The notes: a model not told the origin generated them from the letters alone. Shown: positions 17,405 through 26,932, counted from the first letter of the stretch. The stretch is 64,000 nucleotides of DNA from Verrucomicrobiaceae bacterium (GCA_016713245.1 JADJPM010000001.1:1674001-1738000), one strand, 5' to 3'. Made by a program: numbers and translations.

Positions 17405-17802
17405 ATGCCCTTCGACCCCACCAAGCCGCGAACAACTCGCCGAACTCCTCGGCGGAAATGCGCAGCCAGCTCACGGGGCTGAAGGCGCTCATTGATGCCA
17501 TCCAGACGATCACCTCCGCACAGGTGGATGGCGTGAACACAGTGTCGCCCGGCAATCCGGCCAACGTGAGCCTGAGCGTGATCGGCAACACCCTGCACTT
17601 CACCTTTGACCTCCCGCAAGGTGAAGTGGGACCGACGGGCGAGGTCTCCTCCAACGACCTCAGCAACGCCATCTCCGGCACCAGTAACAACTGCAACAAC
17701 GTGAGCACCCTCGGCCAAGGAGCCGATGGCAGCTACAACCAAAGTCAGATGCAGGACCTCATCAACAAGGTGGATGAGCTGATCAATGCGCTGCGGCGGT
17801 AA
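17405..17802 (+). CDS. Small DPTKPAN-type accessory protein (one frameshift)
   Basis: The start reads MPFDPTKP in one frame, and ANNSPNSSAEMRSQLTGLKA continues in the next. Adding one C to the CC run near 17426 fuses them. The protein of about 132 residues then contains a helix (LKALIDAIQTI), a beta-rich segment (VSLSVIGNTLHFTFDLPQGE) and a C-terminal helix (QMQDLINKVDELINALRR). The middle GEVGPTGEV resembles a collagen-like linker reduced to one or two triplets. From memory, proteins with this opening recur in Verrucomicrobia beside Fn3-like proteins such as the one at 13010. It keeps the GC-rich composition of that cluster, so the AT-rich block appears to have split one older cluster. Confidence 0.6.
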
Positions 17803-17814
17803 GTGTGGCTTGGG

Positions 17815-17877
17815 AAATGTGGTTTCGGCTTTAGCCGAATCGTCTTGAGGCCGTTCGGCTAAAGCCGAAGCCACTTT
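17815..17877. repeat. Second REPIN-like double-hairpin element
   Basis: Two copies of the same hairpin lie in opposite orientation: TTCGGCTTTAGCCGAA (17824-17839) and TTCGGCTAAAGCCGAA (17854-17869), separated by 14 bases. The outer ends are AAATGTGG and CCACTTT. It shares its stem and its right end with the 61-bp insert at 10579. It lies between the small accessory gene and the heme-protein gene, where it may act as a terminator. Confidence 0.8.
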
Positions 17878-18044
17878 GTGAAGCCGTCCAGAGGACTGCA
17901 CCAGAATGGCTGTGCCTGATTGCCTGCTCCTTGCGGTCAATCGCGCCAAGACGTGGCGTGTTGAATGCGGCAGAGTAGATTCATGGCCGATGAGGATGCT
18001 GGATTGATAACCAGCATGGTCTGGTGCCTTTAGAATCCGTCTCC

Positions 18045-21000
18045 ATGAAGCTCCTCCTCACTCTCTTTGCGATCACTGCGTTCATTGGCGGCCAGTCTCA
18101 GGCCGCACCACGCGATGCGCTGCCTCTCGACGCACCGGAATGGCCTCTCAATTATCGTCTGCACCTCGAAGGCGCGGCGAACGTGAAGCTCAGCGATGAA
18201 CTCACGCTCTCGCTCGATGCGAAAGGTCCGCACGACATCGCGATGGAGCATCCAGCGAAAGGAGCGCCGGTGTTGCGGGTGTGGAGCGATGGCAAACTGG
18301 TGCGTGGGCCGGAAGATGTTCCTGCGTTGGCGAAAGCAGGAGCGCAGGATTTCCCGGACGCGGGGCTCGATCTCGGCGCGGACTTCACGGCGATGGCGGA
18401 GTTTGAATCGACGGGACAAGGCACGCTGTTCTCGATGTGCGCCCCGACGGGTAAGTGGTCGCCGGATGCGAAGGCGCTGTTCATTCGCGGCGGCCGGCTC
18501 GTGTATGACATCGGCTGGCTCGGCGCGATCAACTCAGGTCCAAAGGTGAATGACGGCAAACCGCACACCGCCGTGCTGAGTGTCAGCGGCGGCACCGCGA
18601 AGCTGTGGCTCGATGGCAAGGAGATCGCGGAGAAGGCGAACTTCACAAAGCCGGATCAACAAGGGCATGTTTTCAAAGTGGGACGTGCCGCGCCGAACTT
18701 CGCTGGCGACTTCACCAATGGCAAAATCAGCGTCGTGAAGGTTTGGAAACGGGCGTTGCCGAAAGGTGAGATCGCGTTGCTCTTCAAAGACAGCGGCGCG
18801 GGCGCGAACACGCCGGACTTCACGCATGCACCGAAGGCAAGCGGCAAACCGGTCATCGAAGGCGGCAGCGGTTGGGTGCAGGCGCTGGAGCGCAGCGATC
18901 ACGCGGAGATCGTGGCCGGATGGAATGCGAAGACGCTCGAAGAAGGCGCGACGATCTACAAAACGCTCTGCGTCGTGTGCCACGGCACGAAGGAGCAGCC
19001 CGGCTCGCTGCCCACCGCGCTGCGATTTGCCGAAGGGCAGTTCAAAAACGGCAGCGATCCCTTCTCGATGTATCTCACGCTCACCAAAGGCTTCGGCCAG
19101 ATGGTGCCGCAGCCGCAATACACCACCGCGCAGAAGTATGCGGTCATCCATTACATCCGCGAGACCTTCCTGCGACCGCACAATCCCTCGCAGCTCAAGG
19201 ACATCGACCTCGCCGCGCTGCCACGCGGTCTCGCCCGCGCCGAGGCCGAAAAGATCGACACCACGCTGCCACCGTATCAACGCATGGAACTCGGCAACGC
19301 GCTGTTTTGGACGCTGGAGGTCGCCGCGGACAACATCGCGCAAAAAGGCATCGCCATCCGGCTCGATGACGGCCCTGGCGGCGTGACGAAAGGTCGCGCG
19401 TGGATGGTTTACGATCACGATACGATGCGCGTGGCCGCGGCGAGCACCGGCGCGTTTGTGGACTGGAAAGGCATCGCCTTCGACGGCAGCCACGGCACGC
19501 ACACGAGCCTCATCGGCGAAAAACAGTTCGTGTTGCCCGTCGAGCCCGGCTGGAGCCTCAGCGGTAGTTTTGAAGACACCCGCGCTGCGGCCAAAGACGG
19601 CGAAAAATACGGCCCCGTGGCTGGTTTGCGCTTCCTCGGCCTCTACAAGCATCAAAACCAAAGCGTCATCGCCGCGAGCATCCATGGCACGCGTGTGCTC
19701 GAATCGCCTGCCTGGATGGATTACGGCTCCACGCCGATCCTCGTGCGCACGGTGAACGTCGCCGAGGCCAAACAGCCGCTTTTTCTCCGTGTGGCACCCG
19801 ACAGCGTGAATGTCGTTTTGAAGGGCGAAGGCGAGTTGAAGCGCGAAAACGGCTTTTGGGTCGCCAAACTGGCTTCGGGGGCTCAAACGCGACTTTTCAT
19901 CTCCCGCGTCGATCCGGCCTCGCTCGACACGATGGCGAAAAACTTCGCCGCGCCGCTCGATCTGGCTCCGCTGACGAAAGGCGCTCCGGCGCAATGGCCG
20001 CAAACCGTCACCACGACCTCCGTGGCAGGCAAAGACGATGCTGCGTTCATCGCCGATGACTTTTCGCTGCCCGTCGAGAATCCGTTTCAAAGCTGGATGC
20101 GCCCCGGTGGCTTCGATTTCACGCCGGATGGCAAGGCGGCCATCGTCGCGATGTGGAATGGCGATGTGTGGCGCGTGGATGGCTTGATGGCGAAAGCGCC
20201 TGCCACACTGACGTGGCGACGCATCGCCAGCGGGCTGTTCCAACCGCTGGGTGTGAAGTTTCGCGAGGGAGAGCTCTTCGTCCTTTGCCGCGATCAACTC
20301 GCCAAGCTCGTCGATTTGAATGCGGATGGCGAAACGGACTTCATCGAGTGCTTCAACAACGACGCGCAGGTCACCGAGCACTTCCACGAGTTCGCGATGG
20401 GCCTGCAAACCGATGCCGCAGGCAATTTCTACTATGCCAAGTCCGGCCGCCATGCGCTCGACAGCGTCATTCCGCAGCACGGCACGCTGTTGAAGGTCAG
20501 CGCCGATGGTTCGAAGACAGACATCCTCGCCACCGGCTTCCGCGCGGCGAACGGCGTGTGCCTCAATGACGACGGCACCTTCTTCGTCACCGATCAAGAA
20601 GGCTTCTGGACGCCGAAGAACCGCATCAACCGCGTCAAAGTCGGCGGCTTCTACGGCAACATGTATGGCTACACCAGCGTGACCGACGAATCCGACTCCG
20701 CGATGGAGCAACCGCTCGTCTGGGTAACGAATGACAAAGACCGCAGCCCCGCCGAGCTCATCTGGGTGCCGAAAAACGCGTGGGGCAATCTCGGCGGAAG
20801 CCTTCTCAATCTCAGCTACGGCACCGGTCGCGCCTTCATCATCCCGCACGAAGAAGTAAAGGCCAATGGCAAGGCGCCGTGTGCGAACTCCCCATGCCCG
20901 CCTTCGCCACCGGCATCATGCGCGGTCGCTTTGGCAACGATGGAGCCCTCTACACCTGCGGCATGTTTGCGTGGGCTGGGAATGCGACTTCACCGGGTGG

Positions 21001-21316
21001 ATTTCACCGCATCCGCCGTGGTCCGCAGCCCGCGCAAGTGCCGCTGGCGGTGAGGGCGGCTAAGGGTGAGATGAAGGTGACATTTAGTGACCCGATTGAC
21101 CGGATTGACTGTGCGATGAAGGTCTGGTCGCTGAAGCGCACGAAGAACTACGGCTCAAAGCACCACGACGAGCACGAACTGACCATCCGCAGCGTGAAGC
21201 TGAGCGAGGACAAGAAGACCATCACGCTCGACATTCCCGATTTGGCTCCGACGTGGTGCTACGAACTGAAAATCGGCGACCGTGTCCTTCACGGGACGAT
21301 TCACGAACTGAAGTAG
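18045..21316 (+). CDS. Secreted LamG/cytochrome c/beta-propeller protein (one frameshift)
   Basis: Large secreted protein of about 1,090 residues. A signal peptide ends near QSQA. A concanavalin-like LamG domain spans roughly residues 80-260 (AEFESTGQGTLFS, TAKLWLDGKEI, FKVGRAAPNFAGDF). A single cytochrome c follows with CVVCHG and a distal Met (LTKGFGQMVPQP). A large beta-rich domain and a six-blade-type propeller (FDFTPDGKAAIVAMWNGDVW, GNFYYAKSGRH, ANGVCLNDDGTFFVTDQEG) complete it. Adding one A to the AAA run at 20858-20860 joins the first frame to QWQGAVCELPMPAFATGIM and the true end at 21316. Relatives in Planctomycetes and Verrucomicrobia are thought to act in periplasmic carbohydrate breakdown, with unknown electron partner. 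The ATG at 18045 was chosen for the signal peptide. Confidence 0.8.
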
Positions 21317-21365
21317 CGGCCAGGTTGCTGCTTGCTCCGGTTGCCGACGCTCGCTAGTCTGCCGC

Positions 21366-21563
21366 ATGGCATCGGAACTCACGCCTGAATACATCGCCAC
21401 GCTCCGCCGGATGAGCGGGGCGCAAAAGTTGCGCACAGCGTTCCAGCTCTATTGGGGGGCCAGAAAAATCAAAGCGGCACGCCTTCGGCAACAGCATCCC
21501 GCATGGACAGAGGCACAGGTGCAACAGCGAGTGAAGGAGATCTTCATGCATGCAACCACCTGA
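21366..21563 (+). CDS. Small partner protein of the nucleotidyltransferase
   Basis: Protein of 65 residues, helical and strongly basic (IATLRRMSGAQKLRTAFQLY, ARKIKAARLRQQHPAWTEAQ). The opening and the LxQHPxWTEAQV tail are typical of small proteins encoded immediately before AbiEii-like or DUF6036-like nucleotidyltransferases. Its end overlaps the next gene by 14 bp, so the two are translated together. By analogy the pair may be a toxin-antitoxin or abortive-infection module in which this is the partner. That role is inferred from position only. Confidence 0.6.
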   Translation: MASELTPEYIATLRRMSGAQKLRTAFQLYWGARKIKAARLRQQHPAWTEAQVQQRVKEIFMHATT

Positions 21564-22116
21564 GCCATACCTGATCTTCACGCGGAAGCTGCAGGAGCTG
21601 GGTCTACGCCACATGGTGAGCGGCAGCATCGCAGCCATCTACTATGGCGAGCCTCGGCTGACGAACGATGTGGACATCATCGTGTTCCTGCGTCGCGAAG
21701 ATGTGCGACGATTGATCAAAGCCTTTCCTGAGGATGAGTTCTACTGCCCGCCTGTGGAGATCATCGAGTCGGAACGCACACGTGACCAACGGGGCCACTT
21801 CAACATCATCCATCACGAGACCGGCTTCAAAGCGGATATCTACCTCACCGGACGCGACGAACTTCATGCCTGGGGATTTGCCCATGTCGTGACCGCTGAC
21901 TTGGACGGGGAAACCATCATCTTCGCGCCACCTGAGTATGTGATCGTGAGAAAGCTACAGTTTTTCCGTGAAGGCGGTTCTGCCAAGCACCTGCGAGACA
22001 TCCAGCGCATGCTCGCCAGCCTCGGTGACGAGTGGCCACGCTCGGATCTCATGCAGATGATTTGCGAGCACCGCCTCGAACCCGAGTGGAGCAAAGTGGA
22101 AGCATTCGCTGAATGA
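21550..22116 (+). CDS. Nucleotidyltransferase of the AbiEii/DUF6036 type
   Basis: Protein of 188 residues with a minimal nucleotidyltransferase fold. The motif SGSIAAIYYGEPRLTNDVDI holds the GS pair and the two aspartates (D-x-D) that bind metal. A third acidic residue is likely in FKADIYL. Such proteins move a nucleotide onto a protein or RNA, and many act as toxins. The end of the protein (LRDIQRMLASLGDEWPRSDL) matches the helical tail of this group. It overlaps the preceding small gene by 14 bp and is probably in one transcript with it. The following gene is convergent, so the pair is a self-contained unit. Confidence 0.72.
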   Translation: MQPPEPYLIFTRKLQELGLRHMVSGSIAAIYYGEPRLTNDVDIIVFLRREDVRRLIKAFPEDEFYCPPVEIIESERTRDQRGHFNIIHHETGFKADIYLTGRDELHAWGFAHVVTADLDGETIIFAPPEYVIVRKLQFFREGGSAKHLRDIQRMLASLGDEWPRSDLMQMICEHRLEPEWSKVEAFAE

Positions 22117-22128
22117 CCGACAACAGGG

Positions 22129-22924
22129 TCAAGTCTTCGGCTTGATCTCCAAACCGCTCAGCCATGGCGCGGTGATGGGTGGGGGCATGCCGCCGAAGGG
22201 TTGATAACCCGGAAGCTGGATGACGCTCATGCTGTGCGGCTGGCTGGCGATGAAGAACAAGGTGTCGCCGCAGTCGGCGGTGGTGATCATTTTGGCTTTG
22301 TGCTCATCGGTGGGCTGGACGGGACGCAGTTTGACCAGCGGGGTGAGTGCCTCACCGGGAGCGTATTCGGAGAGGATGACGCCGTGGGCATTCAACTGCA
22401 TGCGGGCGGTGAAGAGCAGGCCATGCACGGCCCACTTGCTGGCGGTGTAAGGCACGCCGGCATACGAATCGTAGCCGTGACCCGCGGTGGAGGAGACGAC
22501 GACGATCTGGCCGCCGCCATTCGCTGCCATGGGCTTGGCGACGGCCTGGATCATGTTCACCACGCCGAGGACGTTGATGTCCATGACGCTTGCGCCAGCT
22601 TTCCTCGCTGGCAATGCGGGCGGGATCGGCGTGCGCCATGAAACGGTCGGGCGTGTTGATGCCGGCCGTGTGGATGAGCGCATCGGGCACGCCTTGTTTG
22701 AGCACTTCATCGAGCGCGGTGGCCACGCTGGCGGTGTCGGCCACGTCGCAGACGACGGGAAGAATGTTTTTCGACAGCGCAGCGGTTTCTTGAAGCGAAT
22801 CGAGCGTGCGTCCGAAGATGAAGGTCTTCGCGCCTGCGTCCGCGAAACGCTTCGCCGCCGCCTGTCCCATGCCGCCGCCACCGCCGGTGACGATCACGAT
22901 TTTGTCTGTCCAAGTTTGATCCAT
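22129..22924 (-). CDS. Short-chain dehydrogenase/reductase (one frameshift)
   Basis: SDR family oxidoreductase, NAD(P)-dependent. The start has the Rossmann glycine motif TGGGGGMGQAAA. The catalytic Ser-Tyr-Lys set is seen in VVSSTAGHGYDSYAGVPYTASKWAVHG. The halves lie in different frames: ASEESWRK runs in the first and VMDINVLGVVNMI in the second. Removing one base near 22588 joins them and gives a protein of about 264 residues, normal for the family. This indel is not in a long homopolymer. Substrate cannot be told. The gene is divergent from the DadA-like oxidase by about 120 bp and convergent with the nucleotidyltransferase. Confidence 0.75.
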
Positions 22925-23043
22925 GCGCGGAGGCTTAGCGAGCGTGCGCGAGGCGTCCAGCGGTCGCGATTGGCAAAAATCGCGGCATGGGCCGCCAAAG
23001 CATCCAAGATGACTGGCATCCACACGCCATGCTGTGCGTAAAC

Positions 23044-24285
23044 ATGAGCAAATCAGTCACCATCCTCGGCGCGGGCGTCATCGGCCTCAGTACGGCGCTT
23101 TACTGCGCCCGGCGCGGCATGCAGGTGACGATCATCGACCAAAAACCTCGTCAGCGCGATGGATGCTCGTTTGGGAATGCGGGGATGATCGTGCCGAGTC
23201 ACTTCATCCCACTCGCGGCGCCGGGAATGGTCGCTTTGGGCCTGAAATGGATGTGGAACCCGGAATCGCCGTTTTACATCAAGCCACGGCTGGATGCCGA
23301 TTTGATGAGCTGGGGCCTGCATTTCTGGAAAGCGGCCACGAAGGCCCGTGTCGAGGCCGCCGCGCCTGTTTTGCGCGATTTGAGCCTGCTGAGCCGCGAG
23401 TGCTTTGAGACGCTGGGACTCGATTTCGGCCTCGTGAAGCGTGGTCTGCTCATGCTGTGCCAGAAACAGCAAACGCTGGATGAGGAAGGGCACATGGCGG
23501 AGAAGGCGAACGCGCTCGGCATCCCCGCCGAGGTGCTCGATGCGAAGGCGACCGCAGCGCTCGATCCCGCGGTAACGATGGACATCTGCGGCAGCGTGTT
23601 TTTTCCAAAGGACTGCCATCTCGCACCGGGAAGCTTCATCGCTGCCGTCGAAGCGGAACTCGTGCGACTGGGCGTGACGTTTCTGTGGGAGACGGAGGTG
23701 AGTGGCTTTGAGGCGGAAGGCGGAGCACTGCGCGCGCTGAAAACCTCACGCGGTCAAATCGAAAGTGATGAAGTCGTGCTGTGTGGCGGTGTGTGGTCGG
23801 CGGAGATGGCGAAGGAGCTGGGTTTGAAGCTGCCGATGCAGGCGGGCAAAGGCTACAGCCTCACGCTGGCGAATCCGAAGCAGCTTCCCGAGCTGTGCAG
23901 CATCTGCACGGAGGCAAGGCTCGCGGTGACGCCGATGGAAGGTGCGTTGCGTGTCGGCGGCACGATGGAGATGGCGGGCATCGACGAATCGATCACGCAG
24001 CGCCGCGTGCGCGGCATCACGCGGGCGTTTCCGCAGTATTTCCCGGCGTTTGACGAGGCGGATTTCGCCGAAGTGAAGCCGTGGAGCGGTCTGCGACCCG
24101 TTTCACCCGATGGCATGCCCTTCATCGGCCGAACGAAGCGCTGGAAGAACCTCACCGTGGCCACCGGTCACGCGATGATGGGCTTGAGCCTCGCGCCCGC
24201 GACGGGCAGGATCGTGAGCGAGTTGCTCGCGGGAGAGAAATCGAGTGTGAAGCTCGATTTGATGTCACCGGATCGTTTTGCGTAA
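23044..24285 (+). CDS. FAD-dependent amino acid oxidase/dehydrogenase, DadA-like
   Basis: Flavoprotein of 413 residues in the DAO family, resembling the small subunit of D-amino acid dehydrogenase, which removes the amino group from D-amino acids. The FAD site is clear at the start (ILGAGVIGLSTALYCARRG). The DadA-type sequence DGCSFGNAGMIVPSHFIPLA follows, and the C-terminal FAD contact is GLRPVSPDGMPFIGR. No signal peptide is present, so it acts in the cytoplasm or at the membrane face. I chose the ATG at 23044, where homology begins, over an upstream ATG at 22987. D-amino acids from cell-wall turnover are the likely substrate, but hydroxyproline-type substrates are also known in the group. 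Confidence 0.8.
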   Translation: MSKSVTILGAGVIGLSTALYCARRGMQVTIIDQKPRQRDGCSFGNAGMIVPSHFIPLAAPGMVALGLKWMWNPESPFYIKPRLDADLMSWGLHFWKAATKARVEAAAPVLRDLSLLSRECFETLGLDFGLVKRGLLMLCQKQQTLDEEGHMAEKANALGIPAEVLDAKATAALDPAVTMDICGSVFFPKDCHLAPGSFIAAVEAELVRLGVTFLWETEVSGFEAEGGALRALKTSRGQIESDEVVLCGGVWSAEMAKELGLKLPMQAGKGYSLTLANPKQLPELCSICTEARLAVTPMEGALRVGGTMEMAGIDESITQRRVRGITRAFPQYFPAFDEADFAEVKPWSGLRPVSPDGMPFIGRTKRWKNLTVATGHAMMGLSLAPATGRIVSELLAGEKSSVKLDLMSPDRFA

Positions 24286-24339
24286 CTTCGATTGGCCATC
24301 GAAGCCGGATATCTCCTACCATTCGATTGCCAATCGAAT
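24286..24339. repeat. Two palindromes before the metallopeptidase gene
   Basis: CTTCGAT/ATCGAAG with a 5-nt loop (24286-24304) and ATTCGATT/AATCGAAT with a 3-nt loop (24321-24339) are separated by 16 bases. They share the core TTCGATTG and end seven bases before the ATG at 24346. The layout repeats that of the REPIN-like elements but with another stem. The doublet could terminate the DadA-like gene or regulate the peptidase. Confidence 0.7.
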
Positions 24340-24345
24340 CTACTC

Positions 24346-26079
24346 ATGAAGCCGACCATTCTCGCTCTCTCCCTGCTGACACTATCTGCGTTCGGTTTGG
24401 ACCGACTCAAGCTGCAAATCCTCAACGCAGGCGACAGAGCGGTGGAGGTCTATTGGATCTCGCCGGATGGGGAGCGTGTTTCCAATGGCAAAATCGAACC
24501 GGGTAAGGATAGCATCATTGGCACCTCGCTAGGTCATCGGTTTGTCATCGTGGATGAGGCGCTAGAGACGGAAGTCGTCAGCAAGGTGCCGGTGCAGGCG
24601 TTCCGCCATGATCCGAAGGCGAAAGATGGCGTGCCAGCGTTTTACACCCAGGTCGTCCATGCGCAGGGCTACCCGATCTGTGGTTCGGCCAAGGTGAGTC
24701 CGTTTGCGCTGAAGGAGGCGGCTTACCTCGCTGACCTCATGCTGGCAAAGCGGCCGGATGTGCGGGAGGCGATGATTGCCAGTGGATCGCGGCTTTGCAT
24801 CCTCGCGCACGACGAGTTCACGACCGATCAGCCGGAGTGGGCCTGGCTGGAAAAGGTGCCGGTGCCTGGTTTTGAAAGCGTTTCGATCAAAGACTACCGC
24901 GATGCCCGTGCCCGCGGCATGGGCGGCAGTGCCACGGACCCCTTTTGCTCCTGCGGAGAGGAGAATCTGCTGGCTTACGACGGCGATCCCTATTCGACCG
25001 AATGCATATTCATCCATGAGTTCGCCCACAACATCCATCTGCGTGGGCTGGCGAATGTGGACGCCACCTTTGACCGACGGGTTAGGGCATCCTACGACAC
25101 CGCGATGAAAGCGGGCCTGTGGAAGGGCAAATACGCCAGCGTGAACCATCACGAAAGCTTCGCCGAGGGCGTGCAGAGCTGGTTCGACAACAACCGCGAA
25201 GACGATCACGATCACAACCATGTGAACACACGCTCCGAACTTCTGGCATATGACCCAGGCCTCGCGTCGCTCTGCCGTGAAGTTTTCGGAGACACCGAGC
25301 TGAAATACACGAAACCAACGACACGGCTGACTGGACATCTGGCAGGTTACGATCCCGCCAAAGCACCGACGTTTGCCTGGCCTGAGAGGCTAGAGAAGGC
25401 CAGAGCAGCTATCCGTCAGTCGGCGCAAAAACGTTCGGATGCTGCAGTCAGCACGAAAACGCATCACGAACGAGTCATCGAAGGATGGAAGGTGCATGTG
25501 AGCGTGAAGATGGATGCAGCGGCGCTCGCCAAAGCGTTGCCACTTCTCACGGCGCAGCTTCAGGAAATCGTGCGTGTGGTTCCGGCCAAGGCGGTGGCGG
25601 AATTGCAGAAGGTGCCGCTGTGGATCAATCCCGAGTATCCGAACGTGCGTCCGCGTGCCGAGTATCACCCGGGTGCCGACTGGCTACGCGAGAATGGTCG
25701 CGATCCGGTGATGGCAAAAGGGGTCGAGTTTACCAACGTGCGTATCTTTGAGGAAGAGGTACGTCGCATGCCCAATTTCGTGCTGCATGAGCTGGCGCAT
25801 GCCTTTCATGATCGGGTGCTCGGCTTTGACCATGCCGACATCAAGGCCGCCTTCCAACAAGCAAGCGCAGCAGGCACCTACAATCGGGTGCAGCGTCAGG
25901 ACAGCGAAGGCCGAAAGCGGCTGGATAGGGCTTACGCGATGACCAATCCCCAAGAATACTTCGCGGAGTGCTCCGAGGCTTTTTTCTCGCGGAATGACTT
26001 TTTTCCGTTCACGCGAGAGGAATTGAAAAAGCACGATCCGCAGGCAGTTACGCTGCTGGAGAGGCTTTGGGGGCAATAG
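24346..26079 (+). CDS. Secreted double-zincin protein with VHL-like beta domain
   Basis: Protein of 577 residues. A signal peptide (LALSLLTLSAFG) leads into a small beta domain, roughly residues 25-65 (GDRAVEVYWISPDGERVSNG, then GTSLGHRFVIVD), whose order resembles the von Hippel-Lindau beta domain. Two metallopeptidase-like units follow, each with HExxH: HEFAH at residues 224-228 and HELAH at 481-485. Each has a likely third ligand downstream (HHESFAEGVQSWF after the first, NPQEYFAECSEAFF after the second). The two halves may be an old duplication, because their contexts are alike. Function is unknown; extracellular proteolysis is the natural guess. The ATG at 24346 was chosen for the signal peptide. 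Confidence 0.75.
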   Translation: MKPTILALSLLTLSAFGLDRLKLQILNAGDRAVEVYWISPDGERVSNGKIEPGKDSIIGTSLGHRFVIVDEALETEVVSKVPVQAFRHDPKAKDGVPAFYTQVVHAQGYPICGSAKVSPFALKEAAYLADLMLAKRPDVREAMIASGSRLCILAHDEFTTDQPEWAWLEKVPVPGFESVSIKDYRDARARGMGGSATDPFCSCGEENLLAYDGDPYSTECIFIHEFAHNIHLRGLANVDATFDRRVRASYDTAMKAGLWKGKYASVNHHESFAEGVQSWFDNNREDDHDHNHVNTRSELLAYDPGLASLCREVFGDTELKYTKPTTRLTGHLAGYDPAKAPTFAWPERLEKARAAIRQSAQKRSDAAVSTKTHHERVIEGWKVHVSVKMDAAALAKALPLLTAQLQEIVRVVPAKAVAELQKVPLWINPEYPNVRPRAEYHPGADWLRENGRDPVMAKGVEFTNVRIFEEEVRRMPNFVLHELAHAFHDRVLGFDHADIKAAFQQASAAGTYNRVQRQDSEGRKRLDRAYAMTNPQEYFAECSEAFFSRNDFFPFTREELKKHDPQAVTLLERLWGQ

Positions 26080-26088
26080 ACCACGAGG

Positions 26089-26856
26089 TCATTTGCCGAA
26101 GAGCTTCTTCAACTCGTTGACGCTTTGTTTGAGCTCTTGGGTATCGACTTTGATGTTGCCACCTTTGAGGAGGTTTTCGACAGCCCCGCCCGCACCGGCT
26201 TTGACGGCTTCATCGGCGAGTCGTGAAAGGATGAGGGCGGTGAGCTCAGCCGGAGTGACACCTTCTGGACCCGTGCCGAGGCTGGTGAGCTTGATCTCGG
26301 GCAGCGTGACGATGGCTTTGGCTCCGGGGAGAACGCCCGCGCTGGCATTCACCTTGGCACCAGTGATGAGCACTTCATCGACCTGGAGCTTCATTGCCTG
26401 CTGGGGGTTGGAGGGTGCGGGTGCTGTGCCGGAGGCCGGGGCGGATGGAGCGATGGCATCCGCAGTGGTTCGGGCATTGCGAGCGATCTGGGAGAGATTC
26501 GTGCCGCCGGGGCCGAGCTCGAGATGGATGTCTGGCTCGATGACGCGGATGTGTTTGATGACGATGCGGTCCTCTTTGCTGGCGGCGGTATCGATGGCCA
26601 CTTCAGTCTTGCCGATGCGGAGGGTTTTGGGGACGGAAAAGCCAGCGGGCGTGCCGATTTCGAGTCCCTCAAGGCTGCCCGCACCGGAGAAGACGGAGAC
26701 GCTGGCTTTTTCGAGCTTCACCGGCACCTGCAAAGCCTCGCTCCCCGCTTTCTCAATGCCGAGCTTCAAGAGATCGTCGATCTTCGAGTAGCCAAACCAC
26801 AGGAGTCCGAGGATGAGGACAGCGAGAACGATGAGGATGCGGATGAGCCATTTCAT
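26089..26856 (-). CDS. AsmA-like/DUF748-type membrane-anchored protein
   Basis: Protein of 255 residues with one N-terminal membrane helix (ILIVLAVLILGLLWFGY) and a long beta-rich periplasmic part. The segment SVFSGAGSLEGLEIGTPAGF and the alternating strands (IGKTEVAIDTAA, IRVIEPDIHLELGPGGTNLS) match the beta-taco repeats of AsmA-like proteins, which bridge membranes for lipid transport. A Pro/Ala/Ser-rich loop sits in the middle (SAPASGTAPAPSNP). This one is much shorter than full AsmA. It is convergent with the metallopeptidase gene and lies 76 bp downstream of the TSUP gene's stop, oriented away from it. Confidence 0.7.
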   Translation of the reverse strand: MKWLIRILIVLAVLILGLLWFGYSKIDDLLKLGIEKAGSEALQVPVKLEKASVSVFSGAGSLEGLEIGTPAGFSVPKTLRIGKTEVAIDTAASKEDRIVIKHIRVIEPDIHLELGPGGTNLSQIARNARTTADAIAPSAPASGTAPAPSNPQQAMKLQVDEVLITGAKVNASAGVLPGAKAIVTLPEIKLTSLGTGPEGVTPAELTALILSRLADEAVKAGAGGAVENLLKGGNIKVDTQELKQSVNELKKLFGK

Positions 26857-26932
26857 GGGTCGGCGAGTTTGGAAGAAGCCGCTGGAGGAGGCAAGAAAAG
26901 TCTGGTGGGAGAACCGCGTGATTTTTCAAGGC

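Noticed and set aside
13010..17802. A prophage or phage-tail cluster
   Set aside because: No capsid, portal, terminase, tape-measure or integrase is seen. Only loose similarity of short repeat motifs suggested it.
18534..20849. A 771-codon minus-strand frame opposite the cytochrome/propeller protein
   Set aside because: It mirrors a well-supported plus-strand gene in GC-rich DNA and is rich in Arg, His and Ala without domain motifs. It is a shadow frame.
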